Assembly: GCF_905147045.1 (NCBI RefSeq)
Contig: NC_065896.1
Coordinates: 1,141,001-1,205,000 of the forward strand
Reading direction: 5' to 3'
Length of the DNA: 64,000 bases
DNA from: Nymphalis io
Lineage: Eukaryota > Arthropoda > Insecta > Lepidoptera > Nymphalidae
Below the pieces are notes generated by a model, which did no database searches, was not told the origin of the DNA, and worked only from the letters and a program-made list of their open reading frames with translations. How positions within the stretch are numbered: the first letter of the stretch is position 1; every line of letters starts with the position of its first letter. Positions 1-13,800 of this stretch are shown piece after piece. The position numbers and the translations under genes were made by a program.

Positions 1-1298
1 ACCAGAGTTTTTCTTAAATAATTGTTAAGTCTTTTGTGGGAACATGAAAAGTTTATCTATTCCTTGTAAAACAGTTTTTTTTATATAGCCAAATGTTCAA
101 TATGCATGTTAAAGAAAATTGAGCTTTATTATTTTGAAATAAATGTCAGAGATTGACAGTTAAAGTTACACACACACAGCTTATGTTAGAAATACCCTTT
201 TATTAAATTAATATTTAGAGTTATTGAAAACTTTTTAAGTAAGATATGTGTTTTAGGTTGTGGATGATTCTTTTTTAAAATATATGTTCACATATTAGTA
301 TCATGAAAAAATATTTTTAATCAGTTGCACTTATATTATAATATCTAGATTAATACAATCACTTGTATTCTATACATGAAAATCTTAGCTTTAATAATAA
401 AAATATTAAGAAACAGCATTTACTAACTAGTCTTTTAAATTACTAATTAGAAGTCTTTTTAATTTTTATGCAATTTATAAATTATTTTCTTTTTTATTGC
501 TTGAAACATATCACGATTATGGTATTAATGTTGTACTTAATTTTGATAATATTTTAATGCGTTCATGTTTTGCACATATTTAATTAAGAATATTCTAATT
601 TAATTTACAAAACTTGCAGTTGGTACATATATCTTAGCATGCAAATGAAATTTTAAATATTTAATATAATAACAAATACAATATATTTTGTTATGTAAGG
701 TATTTCTTAACCGATTACTGTATCTTTGATACATCAAAGACTTTTTAATCTCAGTTCTATTCATAAGTTCAAACCTTCGTTGATAATCGGGCAACGTATT
801 CGCTATAAACTATGTCGAAAGTGTGGTGCTAGAGCTAAAATTACATTTTGTTAAATTGAACATATCCATAACACAAATATTTGTTTTCATTTACAAAAAA
901 TTACAACTTTGCAAAAATAAGTCAATCCTATTGGCTACTTGAAAATTAGAATGTTTCAATGTAATAAGCTGCCAATCACAGTAACAGAATTTAACGGTAA
1001 TTGTCAGAATTTTATTAGCTACTATTCAAAATTCAACACACTCGACATTTGTGTCAAAAACGAGCAGAATTGGAGTGATTTGTCGGTTTAACTAAGACTA
1101 TTTTTCTATTGTAAAAAGTACTGTATATTATTAAAGTCCGTAATTAATTAAAGTGTTGTTAGAATTACATTACTAATTTTGTTGACGTTGCTGTCTAATT
1201 GAACAACGATAACGTTGTACATATTTTGGACAAAACGTGAATTCGGGCGTCGACCGGTTCATCCCTCCTACTTGTAACCGTTGCTGCTGTCACTCTTG
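1..1298. other. AT-rich upstream region without a recognisable gene
   Basis: No ORF here has protein-like composition, and no tRNA or obvious repeat family member was found. The only reading frame of note (600-794, minus) is rich in Ile, Tyr and Leu, as chance frames in AT-rich DNA are. Sequence just upstream of 1299 presumably contains promoter elements, but none can be named with confidence. Confidence 0.6.
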
Positions 1299-1472
1299 TC
1301 AGTCTTAGTCGCAGTCGTCATTTCGTACGTGTCGTGCTCCTCCGGCACACGAATAAGAGCCGGTGGTTTTTAACAACGTGTTGTGTGGTGTGTCGGTCTG
1401 TGCGACCGTTTAATGTGGTATACAGTGCCGGTGTTAGGTTATCGTAAGGGTCGCGCGGCGTGATTGGGCGCG
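1299..1472 (+). promoter_or_regulatory. zip: Probable zip core promoter and 5' UTR
   Basis: The stretch from about 1240 to the ATG is clearly richer in GC and CpG than the DNA before it. An arthropod initiator-like TCAGT lies at 1299-1303, about 170 bp before the start codon, and no TATA box is evident at the expected distance. An in-frame TGA at 1461-1463 closes the reading frame 9 nt upstream of the ATG, so the protein start at 1473 is well bounded unless an upstream exon is spliced in. The transcription start is an inference; further upstream non-coding exons outside or inside the window cannot be excluded. Confidence 0.45.
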
Positions 1473-1817
1473 ATGGTGGACATGGATAGAAACGACCCGG
1501 AGCTCCGGTACCTGTCAGTCGATCGGAACAGTTTCAATGACCCGGCGACGCAGGCCGAGTGGACTCAAAAGAGATTGGTGTGGGTTCCGCATGAATCCCA
1601 GGGTTTTGTCGCAGCGGGTATCAAAGAAGACCGTGGAGATGAAATGGAAGTGGAGATTGCGGAGTCAGGAAAGAGAATCCTGGTGGCGAGGGATGATATC
1701 CAAAAGATGAATCCGCCGAAGTTCGATAAAGTTGAAGATATGGCAGAATTGACATGCCTCAATGAAGCTTCTGTTCTTCACAACATCAAAGACAGATACT
1801 ACTCAGGGCTCATATAT
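1473..1817 (+). CDS. zip: zip exon 1: myosin N-terminus and SH3-like domain
   Basis: Encodes residues 1-115. It starts MVDMDRNDPELRYLSVDRN and contains the conserved RLVWVPHE segment of the small SH3-like subdomain (about residues 25-75), which packs against the motor. ATG 1473 is chosen because a TGA lies 12 nt upstream in frame; a second Met (codon 4) is also possible. It ends in phase 0 at the canonical donor GTAAGT (1818). The next coding exon is 35.3 kb away. Confidence 0.95.
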
Positions 1818-4800
1818 GTAAGTATAATATCCTAATATCTAAACAAACATAACTAACAAAAAAAATGATTTAAATAACAAATTGATTAACAATCTTATTT
1901 AAAATTGCTGTAAAAATGAAAAACGTTTTTAAGAGATATTAAAATTGACACTAAGAAAAATTGAAACTTGCCTACCCAAATATATTACTTTTCAAAAGAA
2001 AAATAATGTTCTTATGTGTAAGTAAGTCAATACTAAAATATTAATAATATATTTAAAAAAAAAATAGTTCAAATAATTATTTTATTTCATTATAATATTG
2101 TTCTAGATATCTACTGTAGAATTACATAGTTTTCACTCATCATCATTAAACAATTCAAAATTTGAAACCAAATAATCTCGATATCATATGACACATATGA
2201 TATCTTTTTTTATATGTGACATTGGAAAAGAGAAAAAAAATGATTATATTAATTATTGTCAATTTTAATGTATATTTTGAATTCTTTTAAAAGCTTTTTG
2301 TAATAAAATAGTTCAATTACAATGAATGCCGTTGAGGTATGCCATTAAGTAAACTATTTTGGCATTATGGTCCATTGTACTTCTTATAAGCAACATGTAA
2401 TGGGCTTGGTTTATTTTACAATAGCTTATATTATTTAACAATGATTGAAATAATAAATTGGTTGGTAAAATTATGTTTATTTTTAAAAACAAGATTTTCT
2501 GAATAAAATATTTTAAACTTTATTTAAATAAACATATATCTTTAATAATATAATAAATATATATCTACAATATCATTATAGTTCTTCAAATTTTTTTTTA
2601 TGTAGCAATAATTAAAATGAATATATTTCTTAACAAATTTCTAAATTTAGACAAAATTCCAAATAAGGAAAATATGCTCAGTCGTCTGTTTAAGTGGTAA
2701 AGACGAGATCATATTTACTTTGTAATGAGTAATATTATGTGTAATAACATATACAATTATATAATAAGAATTCTATCTAAATTTGTTTATAGATAAACAA
2801 AAAAAATGTTGCTTAAAATTTTATTATGTTAAAATTGATTTTTAATAATATTTCTATGTTTATTATATTTTTATGTTATTGCTGATTGTTTTAATAATGT
2901 TATTGTTTAAATTGTTTTCCATTTATTTAGAAAGGAATATGTCAGCGGTTTAAGGATAGAATATAATTATATTTAAAAAAAATTATCATTGTGGCATTAA
3001 TAGATATTGCTATTTTATCAGTTAACACTGAGTCTTGGTGCATTTTGCCTCTTAGATAATTTTGTTTGGTTTCAGATTATCTTTGCCTCATTCCAATATT
3101 TTGTAATAAAAATTGTTATATAGACAACAATTGCAGATATGTAATAATATATCATAATGTGGAATGAATCAAGAAATATTTGAGTCTTATTTTTGTGGAT
3201 TTGTGAAGCAAAGGAAATTATTCCTTTTATGAATTAGAATATGAATAAGAATATTATTTTATATAAAAGAACTCCTTACTTCAAAAAAAGGAAGTCCTAT
3301 ATAACCTCCAATACATTATTATGTGTACAATATTTTGAGCTAAAGAGGTATTCTTGTTTCCTTAACTGATTTTAAGGGAAGGTTCTAGAATATAAATGAT
3401 TCTACAATATCAAGTAACCATTCTTTTGTACAGATAATAGAACTAACAATTGTTCAATTAAGTGATGATGGGTTTTAATTATGATAATTTAGACAAGTCA
3501 AACATACATTTTATTTGTATTATTTATTTAAATTAATTATATATTTTTGTAAAGCATGTTAGCATGTGGCAGCTTTGCTTGTATCCGTTTAATTTCAATA
3601 ATGTGAAATATAGTAAATATTATTATATTAAATAAAAAATTGAGTATGTAATTATGCTTAATTTAATAATAGGTAAATCTAGTGCTTCTCTTATAATCAA
3701 AATTTGTTTATAGAAAACAAAACATTTTTAAAAGTTTAATATAAATTGCATCATAGGTTTGATACAAATTGCATAAGATTTCTCGTCATTTTAAAAACAT
3801 TGACAATAAAAATATTTCTTACTCTAAAAACATATTTTTAGCCTCTAATTTTTTGTATATTCTTCTAAAATTATTGATTTAAAAATTAATGATAAATTTG
3901 ACTGAATAGTATTTTTTATAGAAATATAAATGAACAGTAAAAGTTCTCACTTCTTTCACACTCTATTAACAATGCATTTTTTTAAATATATAAATTCACT
4001 TTAATAACAGTCGAGTTTATGTTTAATGAGTTTTAAGAAATACTAAAAAAAATATGCAAAAATAGGGAGCTTTTAATAACTTAAATTTTTACATATTTTT
4101 ATCGTATTTCTTAAAAATATATGTAAAAGAAAATCGCGAGATATAGATACTGGTAAAAACCGTGACTTGTATGCTTTAAAGCAGTGTTTGGGCTGAACAA
4201 TTAGACTCGTCGGCGGTCGCCGTTCGCAAATGAATAGTACGAGCACCTTTGTCATTCAAATTAAAGGATTTCACGCTCCATTGACTTGTGCTGATTAATG
4301 GTACACTGCGGTTTAGGCCGGCGCCAAAAAAATTTATTCATTTGCTGCAAATCGGGCATTAAGACTACTGGACACTGGATCATTACGTCGCATATATTTT
4401 TTGGTTGAATTTGTTATTACCTTCGCTATTTTAATTTGAGACTACAAATCGTGTAACAATGATATTATCTAAATATAACCATTTTACAGTTCAATGCTCT
4501 TGCATGACATTGTTTAAAGTTACAATGATGCAAAATTGACTTGGTGTTGTATTTTGGTTGTTTAAAATGCTATGATGTCATGCATCATTGCACTACAATT
4601 ATCACCTGCAGTATTTGGTATTGAGAATATTTCGATTATTTATTTAGTTTTTGCAGATATTATTATTGTTAAAATAAGACTTTACCAACACAAGCATTTG
4701 TTACTATAAAAAAAATCTGTTCGATATTTTGACTACATTTTTGTATCACGCGTAAATAGAGAGTAAATCTGGCAATTACCAAGGGGTTGATCGTCGATGT

Positions 4801-7800
4801 CACTTTAGATTTGTATGGGTTAATTCAAGCGTTTGGTCAAAGCGTGCTCGAGATGAATGTCAAGGTGAGGCGCGCCGTCGGCCGAATCGGCCGCGGCGGT
4901 CGTCGACCCCGTTAGGGGTGGGGTGAGCGGAGGACGGCCCACGCGAATATATGCGCCGCGTTTAACCTCCACCGACGTTCTGCCGCCCTGGTACTTGCGA
5001 TAAACTTCGTCTAATTCTTGTCACACTTTTACTGTCTTGCTTCGTCGAATTATCCTTCCCAAACAGCTCACGAGAAATAAATACGAGAAAGTTCATTTTT
5101 GATTATAAAATATGAACACACTAATCCCACACAATTATGAAATACCTTTGGCAAAAATGCAAATATTGAAAATGTCCGATGGTTAAAAATTTTATATTTT
5201 ATCAAAAAAAATACGACTGATGGTTTAAAAGATTAGCGCTTTCAAACAAAAAAAAAACAAAAACTACATTCAGTTTCATTATTTAAGTATAAATAGAAAG
5301 CATATGTTTATATCGGAGGTAGATACATCAGAAATTGACTTGAATACATGCTACATGTTGGCCCGATATGATCGTAGAATTATCGCGGTAGGATTCAAGT
5401 GTCAACGACCAGCTCGCGTAAATTTCTAGACGTATTAACATCATAATTATAAAACGAAATGTTAAAATACGAAAAGTTAAGTCCGAGATAATTTAGATTT
5501 GTCCCTGAAAAGTTGAATGAGCCGCGTGTTTACGCAATGCTTGTTGTAAAGGTTAAAATTACGCATATCCGCTCGAGAGGCGTCGATGTCTCGTAAAACT
5601 GTTTTAATGTGTAATAAATAGTGTACGAATATTTATATCGTACGCTGTTTATTATATTTGTTTTGTATATTACGTATGTATACAGTAATATATTTGTAGA
5701 GATATCTACATACTCTATATTATTCTATCTTTCGCAAGCACTGAACATTATTTAAGCGAATGCTTCAGAATTCTTCAGAAAAAAAAAACAAATTTATTTA
5801 AACCTTTAATGTAAGAACCAACATTTTTACTTTAATTTTTATTTTTTGAATAAATCTATCCAATTATAAATTAATTATATTATTACAATAATTAAATGAA
5901 ATTCATATAATTGTATTATTAAATACATATTAAGTTGTTAATGAAAGTTTAATTAGCTTAATGGTCGTTTCCTAAAGAAAATATCTTGCAAAACTGTTTA
6001 ATCAGCATTATAGCAATGAACTAAGTTAGCGAACCGCGTTGGCCGTTTAAAATAGAACGGAACGTCTCCCTGACTGAGGCTATCAGCACTTGAATGCATT
6101 TGATTGTGACGTCATGCGATAATGCGATAAGCGATGGTCATGCTGATAACCCGGCTGCGTTTGTGATATTTAAGATAAAACAATTAAAAGCTTTCATAAA
6201 ATTCATTAAAAAATATCTAATAAACTAGTAACTTCAACATTGCCTATAGTCTATACGACCTTAAAATATTTTTCGAAAATAATTGTACATTTAAAAGAAA
6301 AAGGCAACGAGTATAGCTTCGAAAATGATTGATAAATGTAATATACCAAAAGCCGTGATAGATTTGTTAGAACGATTGAATTTTAACCGAAGACTACGGG
6401 TTCAGACAAACTAAGTTTTTATTTGCTTAGTTTGTGGTTTGATTCATCTCGCTCAGCTTCGGTGAAGGAAAACGTAAAGGAAAACTTCATATATCGCATG
6501 AAAATATGCCAATGTTTATTTACTAACCGTTTACTATGCAGCTTCAAATCTTCTCAAAAGTAGAGGAAGCCTTACATTTTAAAGGACATTGAACGATTGT
6601 TACTTAATTTTCTTAAATATATATATTAATTCGATGAAAATGTATATATACTTCCTGAACAATGAAAAAATGTATGTGGATTCGGTCAAAGTCCTTATAA
6701 TTAAGTCTAACTTTAGTGGAAATTTAAAGTGCGGATTCGTTCGTTCGAAATCCTCAATTCCCCTAATCTGTAAAGTCAGCTGAAAGTCAAGTTACCTCCG
6801 CACCGGCAATAATAGATTTTTTATTCTGTATTGTAAGCAAATAAGAGCTAAATTTCCTCGTACCATAACCGATTCATAAGCACTCTATGGTCCATTCACA
6901 GAGCGAACTCTGCAGAAATATACCCATTCGGTTGTGATCTTAAAGTTTCAAACAGTAAGAATGTTATTTGTTTGACTTGTTATGGTAATAGGGTTGAATG
7001 TATCTCGATGAACGCACCCTTTGCAGTCTGGCGATCCCTCCCGAGCCTCCCGCGGGGAGGTAGACAGGGCGCAGACGAGGTCAAATGAAAGTTTCAGACG
7101 CGAATAGATTGTTTGTATTAACGGATATGTCTGACGTATGGTAGTTGTTAAGGAAGGAGGGGAAATCGAGGATTTCTCTTTGAGCCATGCTTAAGTGTTT
7201 TGATGTCCTCCATTTGCGGGTTTTCAGCTTGAAATATTTAAGGGGAACTATATTTTTAAGCAGATACATCCTTTTTTAATAAGTAAAGTATAATATATGT
7301 TTCCTTATAAATCCTGAAAATATATCTATTAATCATTTATAATTAAAAATGTCTGCAAACATTGTCTAAATATTATTAATCGTCTTAAAACCAATAACTA
7401 AAAATTGTGTAACTACTTTCAAAGCGTAACGTGTAATGCGTTGTATGTATATATGATAGACTGGTCACTGCAGCATCTTTCCCATCCTTTTATCTGCACT
7501 GCGGTCTGCAGGTGAGGCAATGCGTCAATCGTAAAATACCAGTATAAAGTCGAAGATTCTGGAGATTTCGGTAGAGTTGAGAAAAATTTCAATATGCGGT
7601 ATCTTGCAATTTATACAAATGATGGTTGCGTTATAAAAAAGTCATTATATTTTGAATTACTCTTAAGTTTGTTCTTGGAATTAAAATGGTAATGATTCAA
7701 TATCGTTCAGAAAATTGTCGACTCAAGATTGAACTGCAAAGTGCCCTGAAAGTTTTGGGTCGTATAGTTGTAAAAGTTGTTCAACAGTTTAATTGAATTT

Positions 7801-10800
7801 TAGTTTAGTTTACAACTTGGATTTTAATACCGTGCTCTTTTGATGGCTCGTTTTATTTTAAATCGACGTCGAAAACAGAATTCTGTCGTACGTAACATTA
7901 TAGGCTTGGAATAATCCACAGCTGAATTATTTTCGTACGGCTGATGTAATGGTTTGTTTTGCATTTGAAGATCATCAATATTTGAATGTACATTCTCGTG
8001 CAAAGACGCAAAGGACGCTTTTTTATATAATTTTATTTAATTGCAATTAGCTTATGATTTAAATGGGGTATCATAATGTATGAAATCTGTTTTAAATAAA
8101 ACGCTTTATTACGTCTCATATATAAAAAGGCGGAGGTACCAAGCTAATATTAAGAAGTTACTTCTCATATTTTATAATTTTGGTTTAACTATCTTGTTAT
8201 ATAAAACACTTATGTACGTCATCAATAAACTGCTCTTTAATTGTTAAACATTCAATCTATTTTTATTATTACTTATGAACTACTTTTACGAATGCCTATT
8301 AATTGATAGTCAACATTGAACGCACTTCAAACTTAGCCTTACACGTGTCCGAATTCACACTGAATGACTCGTTTGTTCTCGATTGAAGCATCAATATCGA
8401 GCAGCTAACAAACTGATGTATGATTATCGATGCTATTTTCATCTTCACCAACGCCAATGTTCCTTTCAATTATCTTGCCTTGATATTCAGAAATACATTT
8501 TAATGTTTTAAAATGTTGTTGTAACCACATTTGGCATAATTGTGCTTGCCGTAATGTATTTTGACACAATTCGGTATTTGGGACAGTTTTTAATCTGTTA
8601 TGGTAACAGAAATCAGTTGAGAAGTAAGCTCTTATTATATTGTTACTAAATAAATTAAATATTTAATTTCAATATTTTTGAGCATGTTGTTAAAATAGCA
8701 AAGTTATTGTGGATCCATCTTTACGTCCAATTTAAGTTGATTGCAACACCGAGGTTTATGTTGTCTAGACGGCAAGCCTTCTACTTCCCCTCATGGCAAA
8801 ATTATGGTCTATTAGTTTAACAATTAAATTTACAATAGTCGAGGCATCGCAACGTTAAGGCAAGGCGCGGTCATTTACATCACAATAAAAAGTTACCAAG
8901 AGCTTTTAATTGTTATAATATAGAAGCCTCAATATATCTTACGTGCGTCTAGTGATATGGCAGTCTCTGGTTCGACCTTTTTCCATTGGAATTTCGATGT
9001 TTTTGATTTTTAGTAATATTGACGCTTTATTATAAGGAAAATAAGACAATAAGTAATTCCTTAAATATTATGTAATGGTAATTGTAGAGCTGGTGTAGTT
9101 TAAATAGTAATAGTGCTTATTTAAAAAAAACACTATAGACTTAAACATTTTAATTACTCTACGGAGCTATAATACATGCAGAATTACTTTTCGTAGCTAA
9201 TTACGACAGTCACTTGACGTGCAGACGTGGGCTCGAAGCAATATGACATTATTAATAAATTCATTTTAGAACAACTTCGCCGTAGCTAATATCAGATTGT
9301 AAAAGGTTTCGATATTGTGAGCACAAATCGTGTTCGATATTTTATTTATAATATTACATTAAGAATACGTCAGATACTCATAAAGATCATATTTTAAGAG
9401 TGCAATAAAAACAACCGAATAATATGCAAACGAATCTTCGTTACTTTATTTGAATTGATGCGATATTGATTGGTCTTGCGGTTTTATATAAGCTTTAATC
9501 AGGTCCTCATAAATCTTTTGATAAATTTTAATTGACGCCAAGGATAAAAATTAATAAATTAATGTTCTATATGAATATGTAGTATATTCTTAAAACTTGG
9601 ATCTTATTTATTATTTCCGCTATGCTATCAGAACAATTCTCTGACAGGTTTTCAAAATAACGTTCCATTGTGTTATCATCATTGTAATCTCTAGTGTTTA
9701 TTGACCGAAAATGGTATTTCTGAGTAGGTGTTGCGTAGTCAACTCGTGCCGTTATTAAATACCAGTCGGGCAGATTTTATCAAGAATCTTGCGAATTACC
9801 TTTCTCTCATTTTAAATGACATACTTGGTATATTGCTAAGGTTCACTTCGTATGGCGTATTCTTGTTAATATGTGACTATTTTATGGCCTATTCCAATTG
9901 CAGAAGGATTAAACAACAAATCTTCTATTTTTGAATTGCATTCGATATATTTATTCTCATATATTTGCTATATAGTTTATGTTAAATATATCGTTATTTA
10001 TAATAAAAAACTATTCTACCTAACATTTAATAACCTCTATAATTTTTACTGCCGAATTCCGATTAAGAATTTATCGACATTCAAAACGCGATTTATTTCA
10101 CAAATCCAAAAATGATATATGATATATATATAATACCATAGATTATTTTAGGTGATGTCATGTTATGGCAAAAACAATGTTGTTTATTTGTTTTTTCTTC
10201 TCCTGCCATTGGAATAGCCTTAGATAGTTACATGTTCCTTGGCTAGGTCGACAATTTTATTCTGCTCAATATCAGTATTCTTTAAGAAAGAAAACGAGGC
10301 GCCACCTTATCGCCGTCTTTATGTTTTTCCAGAATATACGCTTCAAATAATAAACTTTCTAGTATCCAAGGAAAAAGGTGTATATTCCTTTGACACTGAC
10401 AGTCTGTCCTTGTCTTTGTCCAACAATATTTTTCATAGTTAATTAAACGTTTTATTACGTTTGAAATCTGAGAAAGGAACGCTCTTTGTGTTTTGTTAAC
10501 TGGTGTGATATGACGTGTATTGTACTTTATATTTTGCTTTATTATAATTTCGCCATCATTATCAAATATTTTGATATTATTATTATTATCATCTATTTTT
10601 CTTTAATATTCTGTTTGTAGTATCTGTTTCTGGATGTACACGGTTCTGCTATTTTGGCAAAAACCTACACAACAATAGTGAATATCCTTTCACAAATAGC
10701 TGTCGTTTGTCGCTCCGCTCCATTGTACTATAAAAAGCTGCTATTATGCTATGTACGGCTTAATTCGTCAAACAATCTATCAGCATGACTCGCCTCCATA

Positions 10801-13800
10801 TGTGCATACCTTAAATGGACACGTTTTAGCCGCCATATGTCAGATTGCCTATACGAGTACGCTGAAGTATGACCACGACGAAAAGGTTTCAAGCAATTAT
10901 GTTACTTTATAGTAAGTCTTAAATCACACATTCGTGTTGCAACATTTTTACAAATGTTCATGGTACTGGTGTTGATGTTCTCATTGGGAAACCGCGTTAC
11001 AGATGGTGCAGCATTGATTAACTGTAAACGGCTTTGGCCCGCAATCAGCATTCACATTCAGAACTTAGTAACTTTTTTTGGTCACTCACAGCTTGATACT
11101 TGTTTGTTACCTAAAAATCTTGTACTGACCTTCTTACGGAGATAAATTGTTGGCGCCTTTATGATTTTTCTGTAAAATTTATGGCATTATATTTTTGCGC
11201 AAGTGAAATGTTGTAAAGCTATTATTTTATGATTACATGTCAAGAAAAATCTCGATAAAATTTGTATTCACTGCGAGAATGGTCAGTCGGCTATTTGTAG
11301 TGTTTTACGAGAAAATAATTATATAAAATTTACGTATTGAGTTGTACTGTTTCAATGGCATAGCATAGTATGAGACTTAATTCATACAAACATACCTTGT
11401 ATGCTTTTGGTTATACTCAGTTTGTTATTGTTGTAAAATAATATGGCTCGAGCCGGCAATAAAATAAATGATTTTATTTCATTCCCATTTCACGATAAAA
11501 CGTACCACATAGAATCGCTTGTGTAACCCTGCAATACCTTAAATGGTCACCGGTCGGACCTTCGCGAAGTGGGTCAGCTTAATGCCATCTGGTCGCAGGA
11601 CAAGACTGTGATGTAACAGAGCGAGATCGTCGGTGTAAACCCTAATTCTTTTTTAATTAACGCGAATGCCGTTAATATTGGACATTCCTTCAGAGCGAGA
11701 ACGTGGCTTGAGCAATGCCGGTTCTACTGGCGCCACTTTTATTAATGTGCCATACGTAGCTTATTTACATTATAGCCTGCATTTTACAAGATAAATAATA
11801 ATGAAATTTAATTTCGTATTTACTTCAATGCAGTATTAAGTAATATAATCAAACGAGTTTCTTGCTAATTCTTCTCGATAGAATCTGTTTCGACATTTAA
11901 TTTAATCCTGTATAATGAAAATAAAGAAAGTATTTTTAATTTTTATTTTGAACAAAAATAAAATAATTGTATATTCAGCTAGGTAGCAATCGACAAAAAA
12001 GAACTGTGTCTTATTCTTATAGCATATTCGTATATTTAAATATAAGTCCGCAGCTCTTAATAAACTAATACATAACTGCAATGTGAATTTATAAAACAAT
12101 TTAACAATAATCTATTGATCTGCTCGGTCTGTATATTAATGTCGCGTGTGCGATACAGATCATCTGATTCTTTACGCTTCCCAACTATAATTGATAATAG
12201 TTTGTAATATGACATCACAATTTACGTTACGTACTGATCTCGTTCCCAGCATTGTGCTGTGTGAATCATCCGCGTTATATATTTACTATCGCCATCATCG
12301 GAGGTCTTGACTTTACAGCCGATTCGAGAAGGCTTTGTTTTAAAAATCATCGGTAATTTATTAGGTCTTTTAAATTTAATTAAGAAAAATTTATTTTGTA
12401 CAATAATCAAATATTTTATTGTTATCGAATCGATTTTGTATCAGAAGAACTGTTACATAAGTAATTCTTCAAATTTTATTTACACCAAACCAATAAATAG
12501 TCGCACCCAACCGATTAAACTGATGCGTTACACACTGTTAAACAAACTTTCATATACAATAGTATATAATTATATAAGCTAGCTTCGTACTGTAAAACAT
12601 TATATAGTATTTAACAATAAAAATGGTAAGTAAGTAATCGTTTACTTTAAATCTCCATAATATTACCATAGTCGTCAAGTAATCTTATTTTAGTAGATAC
12701 GTCTGGGAAGCTATATACGCTATCCACGTAAGAAATGTTCCTATTAGCATATGCACTAATGCTTTTGATATTCCTATCTTCTAAGAGGAAGGTCGTTTCG
12801 ATCACGCAGCACTGCATTGTTTGACGTTGGAATGTTTATATATATTTAACTGCATACTACTAGTAGTACATGATATTAACAGATTAGAAATTCGTTATTG
12901 TTCTGTATTTGATTTTTATCAGTTATCGCTTTCATCTATCATCTTCATTCTATCATTAATTTATATAATTTATTTTTCAGGTAAGTTGCTGTCAAGCTTG
13001 ATATGTCTTTTGAATTTTAATTTAGTTATGTAAGTATCTTTGCGTTAAGACACATCGATCGTTTATATTGTCGTGTGTGTAGACTTGAGAACATCGCTAC
13101 GTTATCTCTCTCAATTGTCGCTGTATGAATTTCTTTAGCAACTGCTCTTATTCAACTTGTCAGTAATGTTATTATAAGTAACCATTTTATTTGGAATGTT
13201 TTACACATTAATGAGCATATATATGATGCTATTTACATTAATTAATCGTTTGTATGTAAAGGAAAGCATCAATTGTATAAGACATGTGCTCATGGCAACT
13301 GTCTTCGTACGATGCTCGTCGGTTTTCAGATGCGTAACTTTACGGTTCAGAAATTTTTACTCGTGTTGGAGCAGGTTCTACCTTAATGCGTAATCATGAT
13401 ATTCAATTTGGATCATTCGTATATTACTTCAATTTTATTATTATCTCTATAAAATGTTTGATTTTATTTTCAATTGTTCATTTTTAAGAACAATCATTTT
13501 AGTATATTTAATTTTAATTTAATGTATCTTTATTTTATACTCATGTTTTATTTTATTATTATAAAAAAAAAAACAAATCTAAAAAAGTCATTAATTTAGT
13601 TTGTGAAGGATCGTGTTCACGCTTGTTATTATTTAAATGAGCTACAGTTAAAACAATCTATTGTGTAAAATTAAAGCCTCTAGATTTTATAATGGAAGCG
13701 TTCCGTTACACGGTCACAGTATCAGAATCTACCGGTCGTTGTCGTCCGGTCAAGTGAAACGGAACGGGTCGGAGGTTGTTCCGTAGACGTATTTTTTTAT

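Noticed and set aside
1464..1472. Protein start at 1464 rather than 1473
   Set aside because: The codon at 1464 is TTG. The first ATG in frame after the TGA is at 1473.
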